64,000 nucleotides of DNA. Origin: Streptomyces sp. NBC_01276 (GTDB taxonomy: Bacteria; Actinomycetota; Actinomycetes; Streptomycetales; Streptomycetaceae). The position numbers were made by a program, and so were the translations under genes. The notes beneath the pieces were generated by a model. The model ran no database searches. It had not been told where the DNA came from and saw only the letters and a list, made by a program, of their open reading frames with translations. How positions within the stretch are numbered: the first letter of the stretch is position 1; the number at the start of each line of letters is the position of its first letter. Below are positions 41,680-50,068 of this stretch, piece after piece. The stretch lies in NCBI RefSeq assembly GCF_041435355.1, contig NZ_CP108442.1:434001-498000 (forward strand), read 5' to 3'.

Positions 41680-42202
41680 TCAGCTCGGCTGTTGAGCCTC
41701 GTACGCCTCCATGTAGAACGTGGCTGCTGCCGCTGCTGCTGAGACGACCAGTCGGGCAGTGGCCACGTCGGGGGCAGGACCTTGGCTGAGTCCGTGCCCG
41801 GTTCCCAGCCCCTCGTTCCGTAGCTCGCCAGCTCCGATCACCATCGTGGTCAAGGACTGGAGGATCTTCCGCCGGTATTCGGCACCTGGTTCGTCACGGC
41901 GCACTCCCCCGGCGTCGAGGCCGAGCGAAACGGCTGCTGTCTTCACCAGCTTCGGGAGGTCCTCTTTGGTCTCCTTGCCGTTTCCATGAAGGCCAAGTAC
42001 CGCTTTCAGCACTGACTCCAAGAGCTCCTTGGCGGCCCCGATGGCTAGCGCGGGGATCGTCACGGAGGCCCTGGCGGATACGCGTCGCGTGCCGGTGTAC
42101 GTCCTGGATCCCCAAGGTTTCCGCCGGTCCCTGAAGATCGTCCACGATCGCTTCGGAGTGATATGCGCCGTAGAGCTCTTGGTGCAAGGCGGGGTCGTTC
42201 AT
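41680..42202 (-). pseudogene. Abortive-infection protein (Abi_C-like), frameshifted
   Basis: The C-terminal part (41680-42063) reads IPALAIGAAKELLESVLKAV, EDLPKLVKTAAVSLGL, then AGELRNEGLGTGHG, the pattern of the abortive-infection C-terminal domain. The N-terminal part (from the ATG at 42202) is MNDPALHQELYGAYHSEAIV to ATRIRQGLRDDP in another frame. Relatives read straight from a DP into ALAIGAAKEL, so a single-base change at the G-run 42052-42055 (CCCC on the coding strand) breaks the gene. Initiation at the GTG at 42063 could still make a domain-only protein. The left end of the next insertion sequence begins just six bases upstream of the ATG. Confidence 0.75.
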
Positions 42203-42208
42203 GGCTAA

Positions 42209-43075
42209 GGGCTGTCCCGTAAATGATCGTTAGGTCGCCTCGGGTGAGGTCGGCCGTCGTGCGGGACCGCCGGCCTATCCGGCGAGGGCGAGGTTGTGCA
42301 TCCGTGCGATGCCGAGCATCGCGTGGTGGACGCCGTCGCCTTTGAGGCGGCAGTCGCGGAGGATCTTCCAGGTCTTCATGCGGGCGAAGACGTGCTCGAC
42401 GCGTGCTCGGACCTGCTTGTGGGACCGGTTGTGTTCCCCTTTCCAGTCCGGGAGTTGCTTCTGGCCCTTCGTCTTTCGGTGCGGGATGACCAGTCCGGTG
42501 CCCTGGTAGCCGCCGTCGGCGATCGTGGTGGTGTTGCCGACGGCGGCCTTGGCGCCGGACTCCTCCCAGCCGCGGGAGTCGTGCCGATTGCCCGGCAGAG
42601 GCTGGCCGACCACCACAACGAGGCGGGTGTCCGCGTCGATGACGACTTGGTGGGCGGTGGAGTACCGGTAGTTCTTCGACTGCTCCGCCACGGAGTGGTC
42701 GCGGGTGGGAACCAGCGTGCCGTCCACGATGAGCACGGTGTCCTTGGTGAACCGCTTTCGGGGCTGGAGCGCGAGCATCGGCCCGAGGTGGTCGATGATC
42801 CGGTCCGCCGCCGACTTCGACACCCCGAACAGCGGGGCGAGCTGCCGCATGGTGAGGTTCGTGCGCCAGTAGGCCGCGACCAGCAGGGCCCGGTCCTCCA
42901 GCGGAAGACTCCAGGGCCGACCCTTGCGGACGGCGTCCGCACCCTTGCGCCGCAGAACCGTCACCAGCTTTCCGAAGGCATGAGGGCTCAGTCCGGCGAA
43001 CGGGGCTATCCAGGACGGCTCCGACGCCGTGATCACACCAGCCATACCAAGATCATCACATCGTGATCAGCGAGA
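42209..43075 (-). mobile_element. IS5-type insertion sequence, right end not recognisable
   Basis: A terminal sequence GGGCTGTCCCGTAAATGATC begins at 42209, next to the stop of the transposase. The expected inverted copy (ACGGGACAGCCC) is not found beyond the transposase start, so the right terminus is deleted or diverged somewhere at 43046-43080. The element separates the Abi gene from the LRV-like gene. Confidence 0.65.
42275..43045 (-). CDS. IS5-family transposase (DDE_Tnp_4 type), intact
   Basis: 256 residues. The N-terminal helix-turn-helix is MRQLAPLFGVSKSAADRIIDHLG (about 67-89). The DDE catalytic domain contains LIVDGTLVPTRD (first Asp), TIADGGYQGTGL (second Asp) and RARVEHVFARMKTWKIL (Glu). 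The frame is complete from ATG to stop and shows no defects. It would transpose only if both ends of the insertion sequence were intact, and the right end is not evident. Confidence 0.92.
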   Translation of the reverse strand: MAGVITASEPSWIAPFAGLSPHAFGKLVTVLRRKGADAVRKGRPWSLPLEDRALLVAAYWRTNLTMRQLAPLFGVSKSAADRIIDHLGPMLALQPRKRFTKDTVLIVDGTLVPTRDHSVAEQSKNYRYSTAHQVVIDADTRLVVVVGQPLPGNRHDSRGWEESGAKAAVGNTTTIADGGYQGTGLVIPHRKTKGQKQLPDWKGEHNRSHKQVRARVEHVFARMKTWKILRDCRLKGDGVHHAMLGIARMHNLALAG

Positions 43076-43079
43076 CGAT

Positions 43080-43493
43080 TCAGATGCGGGGGCTGAGTCG
43101 CAAGGCCAGCCGGCGGCGTAGACGAGCAGAGGCCCCGCGAAGCGTCCCGAGTCTGGCCACCTCCTCCGCCTCAAGCTCCAGACGGCCGGCGAGTGCCAGC
43201 ACGGCTGCGTAGGGCCGCTCGCCCTCGTCGAGCTTCGCCGCCACGGCATCGAGGACAGCGCGAAGAACGATGGAGTCCGCGGAAGGATGTTCCGCCAGCA
43301 GGTGAAGAAGCCTGTTGTCGTTCCAGACACTGTCGCGGGCTGCGCTCAGGTCAGAGAGGACGGCGGACGGGGTATGGGGATTGGCTGCCAGGGCCTGCCA
43401 GACAAAGGGGTACGGGCACTGCGCGAGACGCTGCAGGGCAGAGCTGTCCCTCTCTGTATGTGCAAGGGCCAGGTAGTCAGTGGGGGTGGGCAC
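43080..43493 (-). CDS. Leucine-rich-repeat-variant (LRV)-like protein
   Basis: 137 residues. Alpha-helical repeats read LAQCPYPFVWQALAANPHTP, then SAVLSDLSAARDSVWNDNRL and LLAEHPSADSIVLRAVLDAV, the NPxTPxxVLxxLA pattern of LRV proteins. The basic C-terminus (ARLRRRLALRLSPRI) ends at the damaged end of the insertion sequence, so the last residues may be altered. Probably a protein-interaction scaffold. Function is unknown. Confidence 0.7.
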   Translation of the reverse strand: MPTPTDYLALAHTERDSSALQRLAQCPYPFVWQALAANPHTPSAVLSDLSAARDSVWNDNRLLHLLAEHPSADSIVLRAVLDAVAAKLDEGERPYAAVLALAGRLELEAEEVARLGTLRGASARLRRRLALRLSPRI

Positions 43494-43686
43494 GAGGGCG
43501 GCCTCTCGGGGTGGTCGAAGCCGTCATCTTGCCACCGCTCGTCTGCTGCCAGCTCAGGCAATCGTGTTCAGAGTGGCCACTGATCGAGTGACCCTGGCCG
43601 AGTCAGGATGAGGACCGCAACGCACAGGGCTCCCGCGCCGTTGAGGGAGGTGTTCGACGTCTCAACCCATTGGCACAGGAGCCCTG

Positions 43687-44438
43687 TTGGTTCCCCATCC
43701 CGCTGCACTCGACCTGCCTCACGCCCTGGTCGAGTGGGCATCCATGCTCATCGTCACCCCCGTGAGGGTGACCGACGCTGCAAGCTGCCGCCCCACCAGC
43801 GCAGCCTCGTCGGCCTGGTCTACCTACGCCGGCACGACACGCTCGCACAGATCGCCGCGGGCTTCGGGATATCCGTCGGCACCGCCCACGCCTACGTCAC
43901 GGCCGTCGTCGGCCACCTGTCCCGCCGGGCGCCCGGACTGCTGCGTGTCCTGCGGGAGACCGATCCCGATTACGTCCTGCTCGACGGGACGCTCGCCGAG
44001 TGCGACCGTGTCGGCGACAGCCGGGCCGACTTCTCCCAGAAGCACCGCCGTCACGGCGTGAACGTGCAGGTCGTGGCCGATCCCACCGGCAAGCTGCTGT
44101 GGATCTCACCCGCGCTGCCCGGCCGCACCCATGACCTGGCCGCGGCCCGCACCCACCGCATCATCCGGCTTTGCGAACGCCAGGGAGTTCCGATCCTCGC
44201 CGACCGCGCCTACATCGGGGCCGGCCCCTGGGTGACCACACCGATCAGACGGCTCCCTCATCAGGACCTCACAGCGACCCAGCAGACGATCAACCCGGCC
44301 CTGTCAGCAGCACGTGCACTGGTCGAACAAAGCATCGCGCGACTGAAGTCCTGGCGAATCCTCCGTAGAGCCCGCTGCAGTCCCAACCGCATGACCGCCG
44401 TCGCCGCTGCCATCCTCACCCTGGAACGTCAGCGCTGA
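43687..44438 (+). pseudogene. DDE transposase of a second insertion sequence, frameshifted
   Basis: It starts at a TTG with GGAG upstream: [20 protein letters not shown], then LIVT. In a second frame it continues with [20 protein letters not shown]. The frame break is at the C-run 43757-43761 (CACCCCCGTG). The rest is intact: [20 protein letters not shown] (HTH), [12 protein letters not shown] (Asp), [11 protein letters not shown] (Asp), [20 protein letters not shown] (Glu). Such runs are either true mutations or sites of programmed frameshifting. Upstream, ACAGGGCTCC (43624-43633) and GGAGCCCTGT (43678-43687) form an inverted repeat near its left end. Confidence 0.8.
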
Positions 44439-44504
44439 TGAATCTCATCGCCGTTCCAGGGCGAGGACGGATCGGCAATGGCCGCCATCCAGTTAGGAGC
44501 CGTC

Positions 44505-45074
44505 TCACGACCAGGCAAGTCGACCTTCGGTGAACCGACAGACCGGGAAGCTTCCTTCGGCGATCCTCGTCAGCCTCTCCGCTACGGAGTCGAAATACTG
44601 GGCCATCGATTCGTACTCGCCCGTGACCGTGGGCTCCCCCACGAACCATCTACCGACGCGCCCGTCCCGCACATCGACGAACTTTCCCATCCAGCCGTCC
44701 TCGTCCGACAGGAACGGGATCCACTCGTTACGCCAGAACGGGTAGTCCGGCTGGTCCGGAGGGTCGAATCCACCGGACACGGAGCGGTTCGCGTAGAGCC
44801 TCTCAATCGCCCGGATGCCCAGAAAGAAGCTTCCCTCGTCGGGGAACCCGTCGAAGCCGCAGCACATCACGTCGTCGTCGACGTCTTCCTCCGGCAGATC
44901 CAGACTGTTCTGCAACAGCCACGTCCGCAGGTCCCCATAAAGGGAGATCCCCATCCGTTCCTCGGCTGCCGCGAGCATCTGCTCCGTAGCGGGCCCCGGC
45001 AGATCCGCGTGATCGGCCGGCGCGTGCTCCCGAAGAAGACTCATCACACGCGACCAACTCTCAGCCACACTCAT
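44505..45074 (-). CDS. SMI1/KNR4 (SUKH) family protein
   Basis: 189 residues from the ATG at 45074. The fold signature is GPATEQMLAAAEERMGISLYGDLRTWLL, then MCCGFDGFPDEGSFFLGI, WIPFLSDEDGWMGKFVDVRDG and GRVGRWF, typical of SUKH proteins. Many SUKH proteins are immunity factors against polymorphic or contact-dependent toxins. No toxin gene is adjacent, so here it is an orphan immunity-like gene in the element, between two insertion-sequence remnants. Confidence 0.88.
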   Translation of the reverse strand: MSVAESWSRVMSLLREHAPADHADLPGPATEQMLAAAEERMGISLYGDLRTWLLQNSLDLPEEDVDDDVMCCGFDGFPDEGSFFLGIRAIERLYANRSVSGGFDPPDQPDYPFWRNEWIPFLSDEDGWMGKFVDVRDGRVGRWFVGEPTVTGEYESMAQYFDSVAERLTRIAEGSFPVCRFTEGRLAWS

Positions 45075-45341
45075 CGCCCTCTGCCCTCTCTACAGGGATG
45101 TCTCCGTCCGACTACGCCACTGCGGAGGTTGGGAAGACCGGCCGGAGAACCTTGCAGGGATGGTACTTCGAGCATGCGTTCCAGCCCTTCCCGTGATCAT
45201 CTTCCGCCCCGAAGCGCAGGGCCGTCCCCTCAGCGAAGTGACCGCCCTCAACTTTTCACAGACAATCGACCGTGCCTGGCGGGCCCAGCCTCGGAGCTTC
45301 CAGGGCTCAAACGAGGGCCACGGTGTCACCCTGGAGCGGCG

Positions 45342-45731
45342 AAGCTGAAAACGCTCAATGAGACCGCCGACCTCTTGGCAGCCCTCGCACCCACCCTGGC
45401 CGACGCCGTCCGCGCCGCCCCGACGAAGGCGTACATGCTCCTGGACGGCACACTCCTGCCGATCGACCGCACCGCCGCGGACCGGCCGTTCTACTCCGGC
45501 AAGTACAAGGGACACGGGATGAACGTGCAGGTCATCGCCGACCCCTTCAGCCGGCTGCTGTGGGCATCACCGGCTCTGCCCGGCGCCGTCCACGATGTCC
45601 GCGCGGCCCGCGAACACGGCATCGTCGACGCCCTCACTGAGGCCGGCATCCCGTACTGGGCCGACAAGGGGAACCGAGGTGTCGGCGGCACGGTCCGCAC
45701 CCCGTGCTGGGGACGATGGGAGACCCTCTCG
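45342..45731 (+). pseudogene. Fragment of a third DDE transposase
   Basis: About 130 codons without start or end: ETADLLAALAPTLADAVRAA, MLLDGTLLPIDRTAADRPFY, HGMNVQVIADPFSRLLWASP, AVHDVRAAREHGIVDALTEA, YWADKGNRGVGG, GRWETLS. This is the catalytic core, with the N-terminal HTH and the C-terminal Glu region missing. Expected Tyr residues appear as Asn and Cys, pointing to decay. It is a relic between the SUKH gene and the peptidase operon. Confidence 0.8.
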
Positions 45732-46027
45732 AACACGGGATGCGGACGACGCTGCTGGCGCCTCGGCCATCCGCAGGTTCACCGATACGAGCAGGCTACC
45801 GGGCAGCGACTGGCAGCGGAGCGGCCGTGTGCACCGGCCAGGGGCACCGAGTCGGCGCCTGAACCGACCGGACATGCCCTGGGCGGAGCCCCTGTGTCCA
45901 GAAGCCGCTGTCGCCGTCGGCACCCAGCTGCGAGGCGTCTTCTCACGGCAAGACCGGCGTTGCATACTCTCATTACTCTGCGGCTGGCACGGGGGACGGA
46001 GGCGCCGCAGGAGAGGGGGACGGAACC

Positions 46028-46540
46028 ATGGTCAGCGTGCGTGATGTGGTGCGTGCGGTGGTGGCGGAGCATGCGCCGCACGAACTGCCCCTCGTAGAGG
46101 GCATGCTTCGCTTCGACGACGAAAGAGCAGTGCGGATCCTCGCCGGTCGGGGGCGACGCAAGGAGCCGCTCGGATTCGGCCTTGCTGAAGCTTCCGCGCT
46201 GGTCACCCCCATCGTCTGGCTGGCGCTCGACCAGGTTGCGCGGCATGGCGTCGATCTCGTCACCGAAAGTGCGGCCGCCCGGTGCCGACGATTGCTACGG
46301 AGGCTCTTACGAAGAGGGGCGGGCGCACCGCCCGCCGAGCTGAGGGAACTGGACGCCGTTCAACTGACCCGCATACGGCAGCGCATCCTGGAGCGTGCGG
46401 TGTCGCAGGGCATGAGCCAGACCGAGGCCGAAGCACTGGCGGACGCGGTGATAGCCCAGCTGGTGACGGAGCCGCTTACGACAGGTTCGCAGACATGCTC
46501 AGGACCGGACGCCGACCCCGACTCCGCCGACCCCACCTGA
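46028..46540 (+). CDS. Soluble partner protein of the metallopeptidase operon (unknown family)
   Basis: 170 residues from the ATG after GAGAGGGGGACGGAACC. The N-terminal VSVRDVVRAVVAEHAPHELP and RKEPLGFGLAEASALVTPIV precede a mildly hydrophobic helix (VTPIVWLALDQVA, about 59-71), then a very basic helix (AARCRRLLRRLLRRG) and a C-terminal helical domain (RIRQRILERAVSQGMSQTEAEALADAVIAQ). Codon 94 is TTA, read only by the bldA tRNA in Streptomyces. It ends three bases before the peptidase start, so the two are one operon. I recall similar proteins beside similar peptidases, but no function. Confidence 0.8.
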   Translation: MVSVRDVVRAVVAEHAPHELPLVEGMLRFDDERAVRILAGRGRRKEPLGFGLAEASALVTPIVWLALDQVARHGVDLVTESAAARCRRLLRRLLRRGAGAPPAELRELDAVQLTRIRQRILERAVSQGMSQTEAEALADAVIAQLVTEPLTTGSQTCSGPDADPDSADPT

Positions 46541-46543
46541 TCC

Positions 46544-49393
46544 GTGCTGACGCGGCTGCCCCGACTCCTGCGCTCCGGTGTCATCGATACAGGACTGCGT
46601 TTCGTCCTCCTCATCACCCTCGCCGTCGCGTCGAGCGTCGCCATGCTCAGCGTCATGCTGAAGTCGAGCAGCGACCGCCTCTCTGACAGCAGCCTCGGCT
46701 GTTTTCTGGCCGCCGGGATGGACCCGAGCAGGGTTGATCTCGAGAATCTGACTCTCACCGGGCGCCGCTATTCCTCCGCCCTGGACGAGTGTCTCTCTCG
46801 GGTGCCGCCGTCGCGGGTAAGCGCTGCGGGCCTTGTCATCGCGGTCCTCGGGTTGGTGGTCGCCGCGGTTGTCGTCTACGTCTGGCTGCTGCCACGCTTT
46901 CGGGATGCGCGTACCCGGCCGGTGGACGATGCGACTCTTGCGGCCGAACTCGCCGAACTGAGTGTCCTCAGCGAAGTCGGCCCGGGTGTGCGCTTCAGAG
47001 AGGACCCGACCCGCACGACCGCGGGCGCAGTGGCCTACGGCCGCGCCGGCCGTTACACCGTATGCCTCCACACAGGCCTGATCGTGCGCCGAGCCAGTGA
47101 CCCAGACGGCTTCCGAGCCGTCGTCCTGCACGAACTCGCCCACATCCGCAACCACGACGTGGACTTCGCATACGGCAGTACCGCCCTGTGGCGCGCCTGC
47201 GTGGTGGTCGCCCTGCTTCCCTACCTTCTCCGAGAGGGGGGCCTCCTCGTCATCAGCCTGCTGGACACAGGAAGCTCACCCTTGTCGGGCGATGCATCCG
47301 CCTTCCGGCCTGCGCTGGTCTCCAACGTCGCCCGGTACCTTCTCTCCGGACTCCTGCTCGTGGCGATAGTGCACCTGGCCCGCGCGAACCTCCTGCGCCG
47401 CCGGGAACTCCACGCCGATCTGCAAGCGGTCAGCTGGGGAGCAAACCCGGCGGCCTGGGACCACCCCGATCCTTCGGGGCCGGTGGCGGCCCCGCTACGG
47501 CGCCTCACCACGCTGCTGCGCACCCATCCGGACTGGGCCGAGCGTCGGCGCGTCCTGGCACGACCCGGGCGGATGTCGGACCCTGGCTCCCTTGACATGT
47601 TGCTCGTCGGAGTGGCGGCGTGGCTCCTTGTCCGGCAGCTCAATGCGGCACCCGGCCTTGGCGGATCAGCCATCCCGTCACTTCTCACTGCGCTGTTGGC
47701 CGCACCCGCCCTGGTCCTCGTCCCTGCCAGGTCCACCCGACAGGGCTCTGGGCCCGGCGTCCGCGCCGGACTATGGCTGGGTGTGGGTCTGGCAGTCGGC
47801 GTCTTTGTCGTCGGTGGCAACACCGCCTCTGTATGGCTGGTCGGTCAGCCGCAGTACATGGTGTGGCTGGTACTTGTTGCCGTGGTACCCGCGGTCTGGT
47901 CGGCGCAGTTTCACCGGATGACGCTCACCTTGAAAGGGGCGGGACCACGCGCCGTAGCGATAGCCCTGAACTTCCTTGCCACGCTGTTCCAGCTGTGGGC
48001 CGGGCTGCTCTGGTGGGAGAAGAACGGTTCTCTGCTGTCATTGGGCTACGCAGACAACGACAGAAGGGTGGCTGAGTGGATCAATGACACATTCACGGGC
48101 CCGTGGCAGGACTTCTCGCACGAGTTATCGGTGATCGACACTCTGTGGCACATCCTGCTGCTGCCGCACGAGACCGTTCCCGGGATCGCGGCGCTCATGA
48201 TGTCACTCGTCCCCCTGCTGCCTTATGTGCGCGGCAGGAGGGTCGGCCTTCGCCTGCGGAGGATGCTTGCGACAGGATTCGCGGGCGGGCTCCTGTGCGC
48301 GTTGGGCTTCCTCGCGGTGGCCTTTGCGCTGCGTTCACGGAGACCTGCGGCCATCATGGAGCGAGCGGGCGCGTACGGAACCGTCCTCATGTGGGGGCAG
48401 ATGCTGGCCCTCTGCGGGGCCTGTGCGATCACGGCAGCCATGGTCGCAGGGGTTTCCCGAAGTTACTGGCTGCTGCGTGCGCTGCTCGCCACCCAGGTGC
48501 TGCAGTACACGGCATACGCCGCCTTGTACCTACTGGGTTCCGCGGACGGTTGCCTCGGCCCGTCGAACATGTACGGAAACCGGTGCCATTGGATCCCAGC
48601 CAACGGCTTGACTGCCGTGAAACTGATGGCCACTCAGTCGCTTGCCGTTACTGTCTTCCTCTCCGCGTTCGCGGCCCTGGCCGGTGCCGGCCTTGGCCGG
48701 GCAATTCGGAGACTCCGTCTGAGAGTACGACCGTCCGCCGTGCCGCGACCCGCATCAGCAGCTCCGCCGCATCCCTCGCCGTCCCAGGTGCCCCCTCCGC
48801 CGGGCAGGCGGACCTGGCGTCCGCTGCTGAGGCGAAGCGCTGTGCTCGCCCTGGGCCTTCCCGGCGCTCTCCTGGGCATCGTGGCCCAGACGGACATCCT
48901 CGACCCGCCGCGCAGCATCCCCACACCAGCCGACAGTCCTGCCGGACTTCAAACGCCCCCTCCGGCACGGACGAGTGCCGAGATACAGCGATGGCAGGCG
49001 AGGGCATGGCTCGCCATGGGCGGCCTGGACCGCGATGAGGCCATCGGCTACGCCTTCGGCGCAATCGGCGACGCCCTGACCAGCAAAACCAGTACGGACG
49101 AGCAGATCCACCAGCTTTGCGGGGACCTCGATCAGCAGATCTCCACGATGCAGAAGTTCTTCCCGATTCCCCTCAGGGACATACAGCAGATCTACTCCCA
49201 GGGACTGCGCCGACTCCAGCGCGGGAGCCAGGACTGCAAGGACGCGTTGAGTACGAGCAGGGGTGCGAAACCCCTGACACACGACGAGCGGGTCCGCCTG
49301 TTCGACACGTCGCTTGACGAGATGGAAGACGGGGTGAGAACCGCCATGGACGCCATGTCGAAGCTTGCGGAGATCGTCACTAAGAGCTCGTAA
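46544..49393 (+). CDS. Large polytopic M48-type zinc metallopeptidase
   Basis: 949 residues from a GTG. A first membrane helix at about 18-38 and a loop with Cys pairs lead to a second helix (about 93-116) and the protease domain. Zinc motif LHELAH has His196, Glu197 and His200. The third-ligand region RRRELHADLQAV (Glu288 plus the AD pair) is canonical for M48/HtpX-Ste24 peptidases. About ten further membrane helices follow (about 350-720), then a Pro-rich linker, one more helix (about 780-800) and a helical C-terminal domain (about 825-949) of 125 residues. Codon 528 is TTA (48125-48127). M48 peptidases normally have 280-450 residues, so this form is far longer. It is co-transcribed with the upstream gene. 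The likely role is intramembrane or membrane-surface proteolysis. The substrate is unknown. Confidence 0.88.
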   Translation: MLTRLPRLLRSGVIDTGLRFVLLITLAVASSVAMLSVMLKSSSDRLSDSSLGCFLAAGMDPSRVDLENLTLTGRRYSSALDECLSRVPPSRVSAAGLVIAVLGLVVAAVVVYVWLLPRFRDARTRPVDDATLAAELAELSVLSEVGPGVRFREDPTRTTAGAVAYGRAGRYTVCLHTGLIVRRASDPDGFRAVVLHELAHIRNHDVDFAYGSTALWRACVVVALLPYLLREGGLLVISLLDTGSSPLSGDASAFRPALVSNVARYLLSGLLLVAIVHLARANLLRRRELHADLQAVSWGANPAAWDHPDPSGPVAAPLRRLTTLLRTHPDWAERRRVLARPGRMSDPGSLDMLLVGVAAWLLVRQLNAAPGLGGSAIPSLLTALLAAPALVLVPARSTRQGSGPGVRAGLWLGVGLAVGVFVVGGNTASVWLVGQPQYMVWLVLVAVVPAVWSAQFHRMTLTLKGAGPRAVAIALNFLATLFQLWAGLLWWEKNGSLLSLGYADNDRRVAEWINDTFTGPWQDFSHELSVIDTLWHILLLPHETVPGIAALMMSLVPLLPYVRGRRVGLRLRRMLATGFAGGLLCALGFLAVAFALRSRRPAAIMERAGAYGTVLMWGQMLALCGACAITAAMVAGVSRSYWLLRALLATQVLQYTAYAALYLLGSADGCLGPSNMYGNRCHWIPANGLTAVKLMATQSLAVTVFLSAFAALAGAGLGRAIRRLRLRVRPSAVPRPASAAPPHPSPSQVPPPPGRRTWRPLLRRSAVLALGLPGALLGIVAQTDILDPPRSIPTPADSPAGLQTPPPARTSAEIQRWQARAWLAMGGLDRDEAIGYAFGAIGDALTSKTSTDEQIHQLCGDLDQQISTMQKFFPIPLRDIQQIYSQGLRRLQRGSQDCKDALSTSRGAKPLTHDERVRLFDTSLDEMEDGVRTAMDAMSKLAEIVTKSS

Positions 49394-49418
49394 CAGGATC
49401 ATGACCGGTGTTTCTTGA

Positions 49419-49718
49419 GTCGTCGCCGGCAGAGCGCAACCCGGCACCCTGCACACCGACTACTGCGAAGTCGCCCGTTGCGCGCTCACCGGCTTCCAGT
49501 GCGGCTCCTGCCACCCGGGCATCACCTGCCTCACCATCTGGTCCGGCCGCCGGCCCGGCACCGACGAGTGCGAGGAGTACGGCTTCTACTACCGAGCCGT
49601 GGCCGGCCGAGCCGAACCCTGCGACGCCAGCGATGAAGGGGCCGAGCACGACTACAACCGCCTGTACTCCGAATGCACCTGGGACGCCGCCCAACAACGG
49701 ATGATCCTGCCCTCGTGA
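49419..49718 (+). pseudogene. Cysteine-rich phage-type gene remnant without start
   Basis: An open frame preceded directly by TGA and lacking any ATG, GTG or TTG near its beginning. It encodes a coherent Cys-rich sequence: TLHTDYCEVARCALTGFQCG, SCHPGITCLTIW, TDECEEYGFYYR, LYSECTWDAAQQRMILPS. Clustered cysteines could bind metal. The codon bias is that of a real gene, so this is probably the 3' end of a gene truncated by deletion. Family not recognised. Confidence 0.6.
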
Positions 49719-50050
49719 AACCCGAATACCCTCGGGCTCTTGCAAGAGCCGCGAACTGAGTGCGCTGGTCATCTCAATGTGTTTCCGCAGTTCAAGATGC
49801 GGGTTCCTCAACACATCGAGGCCTGTCCCTCGTCTGCATGCCCTGTAGGGGGACGCGGGGGACACACGGGGGACAGAAGTCCCCGGAAACCTGGGGAAAG
49901 ACGCGGAAGGATGCCGTCTCCTCCACCCCCTACCGGGGTATGACATGCCGGTTGGCTCCCCGGTCCGACGTGCCGTCGGGTACCTCCTTCCTACCTTCCT
50001 CCTCGTCACGGGGCTCGTCACGTGGCTCGTCACGAGGAAGGGAGAAGGGG
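49719..50050. other. Right end of the element, non-coding (arm-type repeats, promoter region)
   Basis: Contains GGGGGACG, GGGGGACACAC and GGGGGACAG direct repeats (about 49853-49880) like those at the left end, and a TCCCC/GGGGA hairpin around 49879-49897. CGTCACG-type repeats follow (about 50005-50036), and AGGGAGAAGGGG serves as ribosome-binding site for the hydrolase at 50052. No gene is seen. Confidence 0.5.
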
Positions 50051-50068
50051 CATGCGCCGCTTCGGAAG
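50051..50068. repeat. attR candidate, 18-bp direct repeat
   Basis: CATGCGCCGCTTCGGAAG, identical to 37925-37942. It spans the start codon and the first five sense codons of the hydrolase gene. The bases just after it (GGACG versus AGAACA at the left) still encode the same MRRFGRT start. Confidence 0.7.

Larger units (their letters stand above)
37925..50068. mobile_element. Degenerate integrated phage-like element (about 12.1 kb)
   Basis: Bounded by an 18-bp direct repeat (37925-37942 and 50051-50068). It contains a tyrosine-integrase pseudogene next to the left end, terminase genes, an Abi gene, insertion sequences and a two-gene peptidase operon. GGGGGACA-type direct repeats occur inside both ends (about 38049-38068 and 49853-49880), as arm-type integrase sites would. 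Codon use and composition are less extreme in GC than the flanks in parts (46-49.4 kb). No capsid, tail, portal or replication genes remain, and the integrase is inactivated, so the element is probably fixed. Confidence 0.75.
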
